64,000 nt of DNA from Pseudomonas gozinkensis (GTDB taxonomy: Bacteria > Pseudomonadota > Gammaproteobacteria > Pseudomonadales > Pseudomonadaceae). The stretch covers positions 1,204,501-1,268,500 of the forward strand of contig NZ_CP062253.1 of assembly GCF_014863585.1 (NCBI RefSeq). The letters run 5' to 3'. The notes beneath the pieces were generated by a model. That model worked only from the letters and a program-made list of their open reading frames with translations. It had not been told where the DNA came from and searched no databases. This document shows positions 51,718 through 61,387 of the stretch, piece after piece (the first letter of the stretch is position 1; every line of letters begins with the position of its first letter). The translations under genes and the position numbers were made by a program.

Positions 51718-52698
51718 TTATTGTGCGGCTTGTTGCTGGAAGAAAATCCGCGCCTGTTCCAGATAGTCCTGGCGCCTCTCGGGGTCGAGCCAGTCGGCGT
51801 AGAGCTGGTTGAGATGTTCGTGGGGCAGGGTGCGCAACAGGTGATTGATCTCCGTAATCGCCTGTCGACCTGCCGTAGTGTCGGTGCAGCCGACATGTCC
51901 CGACAGGTACTTGCCTGTGCCGCGAATCGGGAAGAACAGCAACTCGTCCTCTGCGATCTCGGCCTGCCGCGCCTGATAACGGATTTCCGGCCAGTAACCC
52001 AACACCACCTGCAAACGCCCCAGACGCTGCATCGACAACAGGCTGCTGAGTGCGTCATTGCCGTAATGCGGCGTCAAAGCGCCGTTCGGCGCCTGATGCA
52101 GCAATGCATCGATGTACTCGCCATAACTGCGTTCCGCAACCACCCCGACTTTTCGCTCGCCGTTGGCCAGAAACGCCGACAGGTCGACTTCACCCTCGAC
52201 CAGAAACGGCTCCAGCACTTCGCGATCTTTCTGACGAACCACCAAACCATTGCTGACCGCGCGAAACGCAGGGATGGAGAAGGCGATCCATTGCGCCCGT
52301 TCCTTGTTCCAGATCAGCGAAGGATCGCAGGCGAAGGGATGTTCATGCAGCATCTGGAGGCCACGGGCCCGATTGACCCGCATCAAGGTGTGTTCGTATT
52401 GCGGCATGCCGGCAATCAGCATCGGCATCAATTGATCGATAACGCCCTGGCCCTTTTTCGGCCCTTCGAAAATGGTCAGCGGCGGCAGGTCGCGCAGCAG
52501 CCAGATCAACGTCGGTTTGGCCTGCGCCCACGCCGGCAGTACCAATAAAAACAACAGGCCGAACAACCGCCAGGTCCACCAATGGTGGGCGCGGTTCGAG
52601 GCCGGGGGCGTCAGGCGCTTCAGCTCAGATGGCTCCGTCTTCGCGCAACCGGGCGATCTGCTTCTCGTCGTAGCCAAGATCGTGGAGTACCTGCGCAT
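51718..52698 (-). CDS. TIGR02285-type periplasmic solute-binding-like protein
   Basis: Up to 326 residues. A hydrophobic signal segment (FGLLFLLVLPAWAQA) precedes a solute-binding-like domain (LIWLLRDLPPLTIFEGPKKG... GYWPEIRYQARQAEI). Function unknown. The ATG at 52698 lies inside the CoA-transferase gene (74-base overlap) and gives about 45 residues before the signal. No ATG occurs between there and the signal, so a rarer start (CTG/TTG near 52610) is possible. It is downstream of and probably cotranscribed with the CoA-transferase gene. Confidence 0.75.
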   Translation of the reverse strand: MRRYSTILATTRSRSPGCAKTEPSELKRLTPPASNRAHHWWTWRLFGLLFLLVLPAWAQAKPTLIWLLRDLPPLTIFEGPKKGQGVIDQLMPMLIAGMPQYEHTLMRVNRARGLQMLHEHPFACDPSLIWNKERAQWIAFSIPAFRAVSNGLVVRQKDREVLEPFLVEGEVDLSAFLANGERKVGVVAERSYGEYIDALLHQAPNGALTPHYGNDALSSLLSMQRLGRLQVVLGYWPEIRYQARQAEIAEDELLFFPIRGTGKYLSGHVGCTDTTAGRQAITEINHLLRTLPHEHLNQLYADWLDPERRQDYLEQARIFFQQQAAQ

Positions 52699-53824
52699 TG
52701 TGTTCACCGAGCCGCGGTCCGACCCATTCGGACGTACCGGGTGTCTCAGAGAGTTTCGGCACGATGCCCGGCATCTTGAAGGCTTTGCCGTCCGGCAGTT
52801 TGGCGTGGAGGAACATTTCCCGGGCCAGGTACTGCGGATCGTTGAACATGTCTTCGGCACTGAAGATCCGGCTGGCCGGGACTTCGGCCTGGTTCAGCAG
52901 ATCGAGCACGGTTTGCAGCGGCAGCGAATTGACCCAACGGTCGATCACGCCGTATAGCTCGTCACGGCGGGTGTCGCGCCCGTCATTGCTGGCCAGCGCC
53001 GGATCGTTGGCCAGATCCTCACGGCCGATGATCAGCATGAAACGCTTGAAGATCGCATCGCCATTGGCACCGATCTGCACGTGTTTGCCATCGGCGCTGG
53101 TGTGGATCGACGAAGGCGTGATGCCTGGCATGATGTTGCCGGTGCGCTCACGAATGAAGCCGAAAACATCGAACTCCGGCACCATGCTTTCCATCATGGC
53201 GAAGATCGCTTCGTACAGCGCCACATCGACCACCTGGCCGAGCCCGCCGTTGACCTCGCGATGACGCAGGGCCATCAACGCACCGATCACGCCCCATAAA
53301 GCCGCAATCGAATCGCCAATGGAAATCCCGGTGCGTACTGGCGGGCGGTCTTCGAAACCGGTGATGTAGCGCAGGCCGCCCATGGATTCACCCACCGCAC
53401 CGAAACCCGGCTGATCCTTCATCGGCCCGGTCTGACCGAAACCGGACAGACGCACCATTACCAGTTTCGGGTTCAGCGCATGCAGGGTTTCCCAGCTCAG
53501 GCCGAGTTTTTCCAATACACCGGGACGGAAGTTCTCGATCAGGATGTCGGCTTCGCCCAGCAGTTTTTTCAGGATCGCCAGGCCATCGGGGTGTTTCAGG
53601 TTCAGCGTCAGGGACTTTTTGTTGCGCGCCTGGACGAACCACCACAGCGACGTGCCTTCGTACAACTTGCGCCATTTGCGCAGTGGATCACCGCCGTCCG
53701 GCGACTCGATCTTGATCACTTCGGCGCCGAATTCGCCGCAGATGCGCGAGGCAAACGGCCCGGCAATCAAAGTACCCAATTCAATGACTTTCAGACCGCT
53801 GAGCGGTTTGTTGGCGAACGGCAT
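52625..53824 (-). CDS. CaiB/BaiF family CoA-transferase
   Basis: 399-residue family III CoA-transferase, moving CoA between carboxylic acids. Motifs: LSGLKVIELGTLIAGPFASRI, EVIKIESPDGGDPLRKW, and the catalytic Asp region around NFRPGVLEKLGL. Substrate unknown. It is divergent from yaeQ. Confidence 0.93.
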   Translation of the reverse strand: MPFANKPLSGLKVIELGTLIAGPFASRICGEFGAEVIKIESPDGGDPLRKWRKLYEGTSLWWFVQARNKKSLTLNLKHPDGLAILKKLLGEADILIENFRPGVLEKLGLSWETLHALNPKLVMVRLSGFGQTGPMKDQPGFGAVGESMGGLRYITGFEDRPPVRTGISIGDSIAALWGVIGALMALRHREVNGGLGQVVDVALYEAIFAMMESMVPEFDVFGFIRERTGNIMPGITPSSIHTSADGKHVQIGANGDAIFKRFMLIIGREDLANDPALASNDGRDTRRDELYGVIDRWVNSLPLQTVLDLLNQAEVPASRIFSAEDMFNDPQYLAREMFLHAKLPDGKAFKMPGIVPKLSETPGTSEWVGPRLGEHNAQVLHDLGYDEKQIARLREDGAI

Positions 53825-53970
53825 GCGAGATCCTGTAGGACAAGGCTGAGCAGATACAGCGTTTTAACATAGCCGGCTGTCAGTCGCGCAAGGTTGATCG
53901 CCATCAATTCGTGGATTGCCTACAGCATCGGTTAGACTTGCCGACTTTCCTCGTATCAAGAAGCCCGTTC

Positions 53971-54513
53971 ATGGCCCAGCCGTCCACTACCTACAAATTC
54001 GAACTGAACCTCACCGATCTTGACCGCAGCGTCTATGAGAACGTGAAGCAGACCATCGCCCGTCACCCTTCGGAAACCGAAGAACGCATGACCGTGCGCC
54101 TGTTGGCCTACGCGCTCTGGTACAACGAGCAACTGTCGTTCGGTCGTGGTCTGTCGGACGTGGATGAACCTGCGCTGTGGGAAAGGAGCCTGGATGACCG
54201 CGTTCTGCACTGGATCGAAGTCGGCCAGCCAGATGCGGATCGACTGACCTGGTGCTCCCGTCGTACCGAACGCACCAGCCTGCTGGCCTACGGCAGCCTG
54301 CGCGTCTGGGAAGGCAAGGTGATCCCGGCAATCAAAAACCTGAAGAACGTCAACATCGCCGCCGTTCCGCAGGAAGTGTTGGAAACCCTGGCCAAGGACA
54401 TGCCCCGCGTCATCAAGTGGGACGTGATGATCAGCGAAGGCACGATCTTCGTCACCGACGACCGTGGCCAGCACGAAGTCCAGCTCACCTGGCTGCAAGG
54501 CGAGCGCGGTTAA
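53971..54513 (+). CDS. yaeQ: YaeQ family protein
   Basis: 180 residues matching YaeQ (STTYKFELNLTDLDRSVYE... AYALWYNEQLSFGRGLSD), a PD-(D/E)XK-related fold of unclear function once linked to RfaH-like suppression. Complete and of normal size. recJ follows after 54 bases. Confidence 0.93.
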   Translation: MAQPSTTYKFELNLTDLDRSVYENVKQTIARHPSETEERMTVRLLAYALWYNEQLSFGRGLSDVDEPALWERSLDDRVLHWIEVGQPDADRLTWCSRRTERTSLLAYGSLRVWEGKVIPAIKNLKNVNIAAVPQEVLETLAKDMPRVIKWDVMISEGTIFVTDDRGQHEVQLTWLQGERG

Positions 54514-54567
54514 GTCCGCGCTACTCCCGAAAAATCCCACGTATCCAAGAGAAGCTCCTGTCACCCC

Positions 54568-56277
54568 ATGCGTATCGATCCTCGCCCGTTGCCCGCCACT
54601 CTGCCGTTTCTCGGTGAACTGCCACCGTTGCTGACCCGCCTGTACGCGGCGCGGGGCGTGCAGTCCGAGGCGGAGCTGGACAAGAGCCTGGCGCGGCTGA
54701 TTCCGTTCCAGCAGCTCAAAGGGATCGATGCGGCGGTGGACCTGCTGGTGACGGCACTGGAGCAGCGTCAGCGGATCCTGATCGTCGGCGACTTCGACGC
54801 CGACGGCGCGACGGCCAGCACCGTGGGCGTGCTTGGTTTGCGCCTGCTGGGCGCGGCGCACGTCGATTATCTGGTGCCGAACCGCTTCGAATACGGCTAT
54901 GGCCTGACCCCGGAAATCGTCGAAGTCGCGATGACCCGCGAGCCGCAACTGTTGATCACCGTCGACAACGGTATTTCCAGCGTCGAAGGTGTAGCGGCCG
55001 CGAAACGTCACGGTTTGAAGGTTTTGATCACCGACCACCACTTGCCCGGCGATGAACTGCCGCAAGCCGATGCGCTGGTCAATCCGAACCAGCCCGGCTG
55101 CGAGTTCCCGAGCAAGGCGCTGGCCGGTGTCGGGGTGATTTTCTACGTGTTGATGGCTTTGCGTGCACGTCTGCGCAGCCTCGGCTGGTATGAGAGCAAG
55201 CCACAACCGAACATCGGTGAACTGCTGGATCTGGTGGCACTGGGCAGCGTCGCCGACGTGGTGCCGCTGGATGCCAATAACCGGATTCTGGTGCACCAGG
55301 GGCTGGAACGGATTCGCGCCGGGCGGGCGCGGCCGGGGATCAAGGCGATCCTGGAAGTGGCCAAGCGCGAAGCTTCGCGCATCACGTCTACCGACCTCGG
55401 TTTCATCGTCGGCCCGCGCCTGAACGCGGCGGGGCGTCTGGATGACATGAGCCTGGGCATCGAATGCCTGCTGACCCACGACGCTGCGCTGGCCCGGGAA
55501 ATGGCCGCGCAACTGGACGGCATGAACCAGGATCGCAAATCCATCGAGCAGGGCATGCAGCGTGAGGCGCTGGCCCAGCTCAAGGACTTGCCGGTCGAGT
55601 CGATGCCGTTCGGTCTATGCCTGTTCGATCCGGAATGGCACCAGGGAGTCATCGGTATTCTGGCGTCGCGGATGAAAGAGCGTTATTTCCGCCCGACCAT
55701 CGCCTTCGCCGATGCCGGTGACGGCCTGCTCAAGGGCTCGGGGCGTTCAGTGCAGGGCTTTCACATTCGTGATGCGTTGAGCGTGGTGGCGGCACAGCAT
55801 CCGGATCTGATCGCCAAGTATGGCGGCCACGCGATGGCGGCTGGTCTGACCTTGCCGCAGGAGAATTTTCCGTTGTTCGCCGAGGCATTTGACGCCGAGG
55901 TGCGTAGGCAGCTTCGCGAGGAAGACCTGACCGGGCGCCTGTTGTCGGATGGCACATTGGCAGTCGAGGAGTTTCATCTGGAACTGGCCCGCGCCCTGCG
56001 ACACGCCGGGCCTTGGGGCCAGCATTTTCCGGAGCCGCTGTTTCATGGCGTGTTCCAGTTGGTCGAGCAGCGGGTGGTCGGTGAGCGGCACCTGAAAGTG
56101 GTGCTGAAAACCGAATGCGGTTCGGTGAAGCTGGATGGCATCGCCTTTGGCATTGATCGCGATATCTGGCCGAACCCGACGATCAAATGGGTCGAACTGG
56201 CCTACAAACTCGATTTGAACGAGTTTCGCGGCAATGAGACCGTGCAATTGATGATTGCTCACATCGAACCGCGTTGA
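54568..56277 (+). CDS. recJ: Single-stranded-DNA-specific exonuclease RecJ
   Basis: 569 residues, a 5'-3' ssDNA exonuclease for recombination and mismatch repair. DHH-family motifs: VGDFDADGAT (motif I), VDNGIS, TDHHLPG (motif III), and in DHHA1 the GGHAMAAGLTL glycine-rich motif. OB-fold at the C-terminus is complete. Confidence 0.98.
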   Translation: MRIDPRPLPATLPFLGELPPLLTRLYAARGVQSEAELDKSLARLIPFQQLKGIDAAVDLLVTALEQRQRILIVGDFDADGATASTVGVLGLRLLGAAHVDYLVPNRFEYGYGLTPEIVEVAMTREPQLLITVDNGISSVEGVAAAKRHGLKVLITDHHLPGDELPQADALVNPNQPGCEFPSKALAGVGVIFYVLMALRARLRSLGWYESKPQPNIGELLDLVALGSVADVVPLDANNRILVHQGLERIRAGRARPGIKAILEVAKREASRITSTDLGFIVGPRLNAAGRLDDMSLGIECLLTHDAALAREMAAQLDGMNQDRKSIEQGMQREALAQLKDLPVESMPFGLCLFDPEWHQGVIGILASRMKERYFRPTIAFADAGDGLLKGSGRSVQGFHIRDALSVVAAQHPDLIAKYGGHAMAAGLTLPQENFPLFAEAFDAEVRRQLREEDLTGRLLSDGTLAVEEFHLELARALRHAGPWGQHFPEPLFHGVFQLVEQRVVGERHLKVVLKTECGSVKLDGIAFGIDRDIWPNPTIKWVELAYKLDLNEFRGNETVQLMIAHIEPR

Positions 56278-56282
56278 CCCCT

Positions 56283-56341
56283 TCGCGAGCAAGCTCGCTC
56301 CCACAGGTACGCTGCTGTCCTTGTGGGAGCGAGCTTGCTCC
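56283..56341. repeat. Short REP pair after recJ
   Basis: The arms CGCGAGCAAGCTCGCTCCCA and GTGGGAGCGAGCTTGCTC are separated by only about 15 bases. The remaining sequence to 56559 has no recognisable gene. Confidence 0.85.
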
Positions 56342-56559
56342 GGGCGGCGTTCCGACGATGGCGGACTTACATACACAGAATCACTCTGAACCCTCCCTCA
56401 TCCCCGGATGTCGACTAGGCTCTAAGCACTGCTTGATTGGCCTTGTGACGTCTTGTCGAATTTTTTGCCCGCGGGGGCGGGTGCTGCACCTTTTTCCTGT
56501 CACTCGTCGACTTTTCAAACAGAACCCTGGAGCCTGCCCACTGATTTGAGAGGTGCCCC

Positions 56560-57666
56560 ATGAGTCTGCTGCTTGAACCCTTTACCCTTCGCCAACTGAC
56601 CCTGTCCAACCGCATCGCCGTGTCGCCCATGTGCCAGTACTCCAGCGTCGATGGCCTGGCCAACGACTGGCATCTGGTGCACCTCGGCAGCCGTGCAGTG
56701 GGGGGCGCTGGCCTGGTATTTACCGAAGCCACGGCGATCACGGCCGACGGGCGGATCACCGCCGAAGACCTGGGCCTGTGGAACGACGAACAGATCGCAC
56801 CGCTGCAACGCATCACCCGTTTCATCAACGCGCAGGGCGCAGTGGCGGGCATTCAACTGGCCCATGCCGGGCGCAAGGCCAGCACCCATCGGCCGTGGAT
56901 CGGCAAGCACGGCAGCGTCAAACCGGACGACGGTGGCTGGACCCCGGTCGGGCCTTCGCCGATTGCCTTTGACCCGCAACACACTCAACCCAAACAACTG
57001 GATGAGAGTCAGATCGCCCAAGTCATTCAGGACTTCGTGGCAGCGGCCAAACGCGCGCTGACAGCCGGTTTCAGTGTGGTCGAGGTGCATGCTGCGCACG
57101 GTTATCTGTTGCACCAGTTTCTGTCGCCGCTGAGTAATCAGCGCCGCGATCAATACGGCGGTTCGTTCGAAAACCGCATTCGTCTGGTGCTGCAAGTGAC
57201 CGAGGCGGTACGCGCGGTGTGGCCGGAAGAACTGCCGGTGTTTGTGCGCCTGTCGGCCACCGACTGGGTCGAGGACGGCTGGAATCCGGATGAAACCGTA
57301 GAGCTGGCGCGACGCCTGAAAGCCTTGGGGGCCGACCTGATCGACGTGTCATCGGGCGGCACGGCGGTCAATGCCGAAATCCCCGTGGGGCCGGGTTATC
57401 AGACGCGCTTCGCCGAGCGGGTGCGCAAGGAGTCAGGCATCGCCACCGGCACCGTGGGAATGATTACCGAGCCGGCCCAGGCCGAGCACATCCTGCGGAC
57501 CTGTCAGGCCGACATCATCTTCCTCGCCCGCGAGCTGCTGCGTGATCCGTACTGGCCGCTGCATGCCGACGATGACCTGGGCGGACGCAAAGCGGTGTGG
57601 CCGGCGCAGTATCAACGTGCGACTCATCGGGATCAGCCGATTCACGAGTCTGATCTACGGGATTGA
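56560..57666 (+). CDS. Old-yellow-enzyme family NAD(P)H:flavin oxidoreductase (XenA/YqjM-like)
   Basis: 368-residue FMN ene-reductase. Cys25 in VSPMCQY is the redox-tuning cysteine typical of the YqjM/XenA class; HAGRKAS and VEVHAAHGYLLHQFLSP form the active site and FMN site. Reduces activated alkenes and may act on xenobiotics; the natural substrate is unknown. A terminator follows. Confidence 0.95.
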   Translation: MSLLLEPFTLRQLTLSNRIAVSPMCQYSSVDGLANDWHLVHLGSRAVGGAGLVFTEATAITADGRITAEDLGLWNDEQIAPLQRITRFINAQGAVAGIQLAHAGRKASTHRPWIGKHGSVKPDDGGWTPVGPSPIAFDPQHTQPKQLDESQIAQVIQDFVAAAKRALTAGFSVVEVHAAHGYLLHQFLSPLSNQRRDQYGGSFENRIRLVLQVTEAVRAVWPEELPVFVRLSATDWVEDGWNPDETVELARRLKALGADLIDVSSGGTAVNAEIPVGPGYQTRFAERVRKESGIATGTVGMITEPAQAEHILRTCQADIIFLARELLRDPYWPLHADDDLGGRKAVWPAQYQRATHRDQPIHESDLRD

Positions 57667-57689
57667 TTCCGACCGGTCGCAAAGCCTAT

Positions 57690-57720
57690 AAAACCCGCCA
57701 TTGAACCGGCGGGTTTTTTC
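57690..57720 (+). terminator. Terminator after the ene-reductase gene
   Basis: AAACCCGCC / GGCGGGTTT stem then TTTC. Confidence 0.9.
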
Positions 57721-57757
57721 TTGCCTGCCGTTTGGAATTGCAAAGGTATGGATCGCA

Positions 57758-58291
57758 ATGTTGATCGAACGAGCGCTGACGAAATCGGACTTGCCACTGC
57801 TGGCGCTGATCGACCGCAGTGAGTTGGTCGAGGAGTGCTATCGCGTAGAGAACGGTGAGCTGATTCTGTATCCGGCGCGTTTTGACATGCGCGGATGGCC
57901 CGAAGGGGAGGCGGAGGAGAATGCGCGGGTATTGGAAAAATGCTGGCGCAGCGGCGGGTGGCTACACGGACTATTCGATGGAGAGACGTTGGTGGCGGCG
58001 GTGGTTGTGGATAACCGGGTTATTCACAATCAGGGCCTGAACATGCGGCAGTTGAAGTTTTTGCACATCAGCCGTGCCCGGCGTGGGCAGGGATTGGGCG
58101 GACGGTTGTTCGCCTTGGCTTGCGAGCATGGCCGAGAGGTCGGCGCCGAGGCGTTGTACGTCTCGGCGACCGAGTCGCGCAATACCGTGGAGTTCTATCA
58201 GCGCCACGGTTGCCGGTTGCTGGCATAACCGGATCCCGAGTTGTTTGATCTTGAACCCCACGATATCCACTTTTACTGTCGCCTGGACTGA
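57758..58291 (+). pseudogene. GNAT acetyltransferase with in-frame stop 20 codons before its natural end
   Basis: From ATG 57758 a GNAT domain runs 156 residues with acetyl-CoA loop RARRGQGLGGRLF and the end CRLLA. A TAA at 58226-58228 stops it. The same frame then continues PDPELFDLEPHDIHFYCRLD to a TGA at 58289, a protein-like tail of the kind seen at the C-terminus of this family. GAA to TAA is a single change. The truncated protein keeps the whole cofactor-binding core, so it might still fold. Substrate unknown. Confidence 0.7.
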
Positions 58292-58297
58292 CGCCAT

Positions 58298-58386
58298 CGC
58301 GAGCAAGCTCGCTCCCACAGGTTTTCCGTTGTACACAAACTCTGTGATCAATCGATATCCATGTGGGAGCTGGCTTGCCAGCGATG
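58298..58386. repeat. Mixed-type REP pair
   Basis: The left arm GCGAGCAAGCTCGCTCCCAC is of the GAGCTTGCTC type. The right arm GTGGGAGCTGGCTTGCCAGC is of the GCTGGC...GCCAGC type, so the two palindromes come from different REP variants. Confidence 0.85.
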
Positions 58387-58412
58387 AGGCCCGATCTGAC
58401 GTCAGAGAATCA

Positions 58413-60041
58413 TCAAGGGTACTTGCGCTTGTCCGGCGCCGGCGGGAAGTACTGGTACAACCAGGTCTCGCTCAGCGTGCGGTCGTTGGTGCGGATGAAC
58501 AGGCGCAGTTCCACGGGATCGACGCTGTCGTTGGTCGGGTACCAGTCGAACAGGATCCGGTAACCCTTGATGTCATCCAGCACCAGCACGCTGAAGTCCT
58601 GCACCTTGCCGTTGGAGCAAGTGACCACCGGTTCGATCCCGGTACCCTGCGGCAGGCGATCCAGACCGCCACCGGTGAAGTCCACGGCGAAACGACGGGC
58701 CCAGACGGGCGGGTAGTGCTCGCCCGGAGCCCAGCCCTCGACGAATCCACCCATGCCCGAACGGGTCGCATGTACCCGCGCCAGCGGCGTGCCGACCGGC
58801 GGCAGGGCGCTCCAGTAGAGCTTGTAGCCGTAGTTCAGCGAGTCGCCGGCCGCTACCGGTTTCTTCGGCGTCCAGAACGCAACGATGTTGTCGAGGGTTT
58901 CACCGGTTGTAGGAATTTCCAGCAGATCGATGGAGCCTTCGCCCCACGCGGTTGTAGGTTCTACCCACAGGCTCGGACGCTTGCTGTACCAATCGACAGT
59001 GTCCTGGTAGTTGGCGAATTCGTGATCGGTCTGCACCAGACCGAAACCTTTCGGATCGGTGTCGGCGAAGGCGTTGAATTGCAGGGTCGCCGGATTGTTC
59101 AGCGGGCGGCAGATCCACTCGCCGTTGCCGCGCCACATGGCCAGACGATCCGAGTCATGGATTTGCGGGTGAATGGTGTCGCACATCCGGCGCTCGTGGG
59201 TGCCGCAGCTGAACATGCTGGTCATCGGCGCGATGCCCAGTTGTTCGATGGCGGTGCGGGCATTGATGTGGGCGTCGACTTCCATCACCACGCGCTCGGC
59301 CTGGCAATCGATGTCGAAGCGATAGGCACCGGTCGCGCTCGGCGAGTCGAGCAGGGCGTAGACCACGAAGCGGGTCGCGTTCTGATCCGGGGTTTCGAAC
59401 CAGAACTTGGTGAAATCGGGGAATTCTTCGCGTTTCTTGGCGTAGGTGTCGACGGCCAGGCCACGGGCGGAGAGGCCATATTGGCCAGTGGCATCCACCG
59501 CGCGGAAGTAGCTGGCGCCGAGGAACGACACCACGTCATGCCGATCCAGTTCCGGCGCCTTGAACAGCTTGAAGCCGGCAAAACCCAGGTCGCCCTTGAG
59601 CTGCTGGGTATCGACCGAGGTGTTTTCGTAGTTGAACAGTTGAGGGCGGAAGTGCACCTCGCGGGCCGTGCGGGTCTTAGGATCTACGCTATACATGCGC
59701 ACCGGCTGGCGGAACCCCATGCCGACGTGGAAGAACTGCACATCGAGCTGACCCTTGTTCTCCTTCCACAGCGAATGCTCGCCGTCGTAGCGGATCGCGT
59801 TGAAGTTCTGCGGGGTCATGGTCGCCAGGGTCGGCGGCAGCACCTGTTTGGTGTCCTGATACGCGCTGCCGGCCAGTTGCTTGGCCTGGCGCTTCAGCGT
59901 CTCGAAGTCGAAGGCCTGGGCTTCACCGTCGGCGGCACCGCCAGAGGCGGCCCAGGCGCGTGCGGCGAGCAGGCCCGAGGCGGAAAGGCCGGTGTAAGCC
60001 GCAATGGCCATGGACGCTTTGAGCAAATTCCTGCGGTGCAT
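58413..60041 (-). CDS. opgD: Glucan biosynthesis protein D
   Basis: 542 residues from ATG 60041. Periplasmic OpgD/MdoD controls the backbone of osmoregulated periplasmic glucans. The N-terminus has a twin-arginine signal (HRRNLLKAS followed by a hydrophobic stretch to AARAWA). The mature protein is the OpgG/OpgD beta-sandwich family, complete to the C-terminus ([15 protein letters not shown]). It is not accompanied by opgGH, as is usual for opgD. Confidence 0.96.
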   Translation of the reverse strand: MHRRNLLKASMAIAAYTGLSASGLLAARAWAASGGAADGEAQAFDFETLKRQAKQLAGSAYQDTKQVLPPTLATMTPQNFNAIRYDGEHSLWKENKGQLDVQFFHVGMGFRQPVRMYSVDPKTRTAREVHFRPQLFNYENTSVDTQQLKGDLGFAGFKLFKAPELDRHDVVSFLGASYFRAVDATGQYGLSARGLAVDTYAKKREEFPDFTKFWFETPDQNATRFVVYALLDSPSATGAYRFDIDCQAERVVMEVDAHINARTAIEQLGIAPMTSMFSCGTHERRMCDTIHPQIHDSDRLAMWRGNGEWICRPLNNPATLQFNAFADTDPKGFGLVQTDHEFANYQDTVDWYSKRPSLWVEPTTAWGEGSIDLLEIPTTGETLDNIVAFWTPKKPVAAGDSLNYGYKLYWSALPPVGTPLARVHATRSGMGGFVEGWAPGEHYPPVWARRFAVDFTGGGLDRLPQGTGIEPVVTCSNGKVQDFSVLVLDDIKGYRILFDWYPTNDSVDPVELRLFIRTNDRTLSETWLYQYFPPAPDKRKYP

Positions 60042-60444
60042 AGATACAACCTGTCGTGGACAATCCCGCGCCTTTCCTGGCACGTACTGGATCAGAAATT
60101 ACGGTTCGGACAAGCCTTCGGCCAAACGCTACGGACTAGTAACAGATGCCCGCTAGCTTAATCCGTTCGCTGATTTTGCAAAATTCATTGATAGCACGGC
60201 GACAGCGTCTCAATGAAACAAGACGTTACGGTTACTTATCCCACAGCCTTTTCTGATTTATAGGGCATATCTGCTTTTTTCGACTAATTACTCTAAAAAC
60301 AGCTTTTCAGCGCCGATTTAATTTCTATTCTATGGGCATCGCCGGTCACGACCCATCCGACCGGCAGGGCTCAAATCGCTGCTTAAAGGAGCAGGGCGAT
60401 GCGGTTTTCGAAAATTTCTGACGTACTGGAAAAGGACATCGTCC
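60042..60444. other. Intergenic region, AT-rich
   Basis: Control region between divergent opgD and the small gene at 60445. The sequence from 60170 to 60340 is notably AT-rich. From 60399 a 44-codon open frame with a strong Shine-Dalgarno sequence (AAAGGAG, 60385-60391) runs to 60533, overlapping the 60445 gene in another frame. Otherwise nothing recognised. Confidence 0.5.
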
Positions 60445-60630
60445 ATGACAAAAGGACAAGGCATCACCGAAATGTTGGGCATCTTTCCCTGCCTCACCAA
60501 CGTCCGGCGAAGACGCCGGCTCAGTCCGGATGAACTGAAACTGGTGGAGCGTTACCGGGAGTTGTCGGAGAGCGACCGGATTGCGATGCGGTATTTGGTG
60601 GATGCGATGAGGAGTGTTTCGCGGTTCTAG
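60445..60630 (+). CDS. Small conserved Pseudomonas protein
   Basis: 61 residues (MTKGQGITEMLGIFPCLT), with a basic stretch RRRRR at 22-26 and a helical C-terminus ending LVDAMRSVSRF. The function is unknown; similar short proteins are familiar from other pseudomonads. The AAAGGAC ribosome site is acceptable. Confidence 0.65.
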   Translation: MTKGQGITEMLGIFPCLTNVRRRRRLSPDELKLVERYRELSESDRIAMRYLVDAMRSVSRF

Positions 60631-60666
60631 GGAGGTGAACAGCCAGCCGTACTTGCTACGGCTGGT

Positions 60667-60957
60667 TTACCAATTTTCTGGTTGTTCTGCGCGCTGGTGC
60701 AGAATTCTCAAGACCTGGATCTGGCCATCCTCCAGGCGATATGGCGCAATGAATGGATAACGGGTCAGCACCAGTTCGCGTGTATCCGGCACGACTGAAG
60801 GCCGGCCTGAACCCGGAAATTGCATCAATTGGTCAAACGCTCCAAGAATGGAGTTCACGACACCAAACGCTGGATTGGCACCCAAGATGCCTTGGTAATA
60901 CTCAAAAATTGTTTCGAGATCGTTTTCAGCTCGTTCAGTCAGTACTACGTTCGGCAC
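60667..60957 (-). CDS. ParE/RelE-family toxin
   Basis: 96 residues with the ParE fold pattern: VVLTERAENDLETIFEYY, FPGSGRPSVVPDTRELVL, YPFIAPYRLEDGQIQVLRILH. Relatives poison gyrase (ParE) or cleave mRNA (RelE); the type cannot be told. It overlaps the antitoxin by 23 bases. Confidence 0.92.
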   Translation of the reverse strand: MPNVVLTERAENDLETIFEYYQGILGANPAFGVVNSILGAFDQLMQFPGSGRPSVVPDTRELVLTRYPFIAPYRLEDGQIQVLRILHQRAEQPENW

Positions 60958-61183
60958 GTTTTGCCCACTTAGCCTTCACGGCATCCAGATCGGTAAGATT
61001 TCCAGCATCGGCATCAGCAATCCCCTCGCTGATGGCTTGCAGATGCCAAGACTCCGCTTCCACATATCTAACCAACGCACGCTTGAGATGGTACTGGCGG
61101 TCTCGGTCAGTGGCCGCGGCCAATTGATCCAATTGTTGAGCGAGCAATTCTTCGACGCGGAAGGATAAAACGGGCGAGGCCAT
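60935..61183 (-). CDS. Ribbon-helix-helix (CopG/ParD-like) antitoxin
   Basis: 82 residues with an N-terminal ribbon-helix-helix (MASPVLSFRVEELLAQQLDQLA) for DNA binding and a C-terminal toxin-binding tail. First gene of the toxin-antitoxin pair; the upstream inverted repeat is the expected autoregulatory operator. Confidence 0.92.
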   Translation of the reverse strand: MASPVLSFRVEELLAQQLDQLAAATDRDRQYHLKRALVRYVEAESWHLQAISEGIADADAGNLTDLDAVKAKWAKRAERSTD

Positions 61184-61199
61184 GGAAGATCTCCTGCGT

Positions 61200-61227
61200 G
61201 TGTATACGCTGTAAACGACGTAGACAC
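61200..61227 (-). promoter_or_regulatory. Operator of the toxin-antitoxin pair
   Basis: Inverted repeat GTGTATACG / CGTAGACAC (8 of 9 match) spaced by 10 bases, starting 17 bases upstream of the antitoxin ATG. Confidence 0.55.
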
Positions 61228-61338
61228 CCTAGGCCGCAATAACATCGGCGTCAACCAGTCGGAGTGCGAGGTTGAGGAAAACTCTAGTGGACTTGAACGC
61301 GGCTGGAAGACGGGATGTGTTGCGAAATGCTTGGTTGA

Positions 61339-61367
61339 TGCCCCGGCGACCTAGTCGCCGCCGGGGC
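61339..61367 (-). terminator. Hairpin downstream of the Bro-N gene
   Basis: TGCCCCGG / CCGGGGCA stem with inner GCGAC/GTCGC pairing, about 20 bases after the Bro-N stop. No T-run, so terminator function is uncertain. Confidence 0.4.
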
Positions 61368-61387
61368 AAACCCACTGACTTTCAGAG

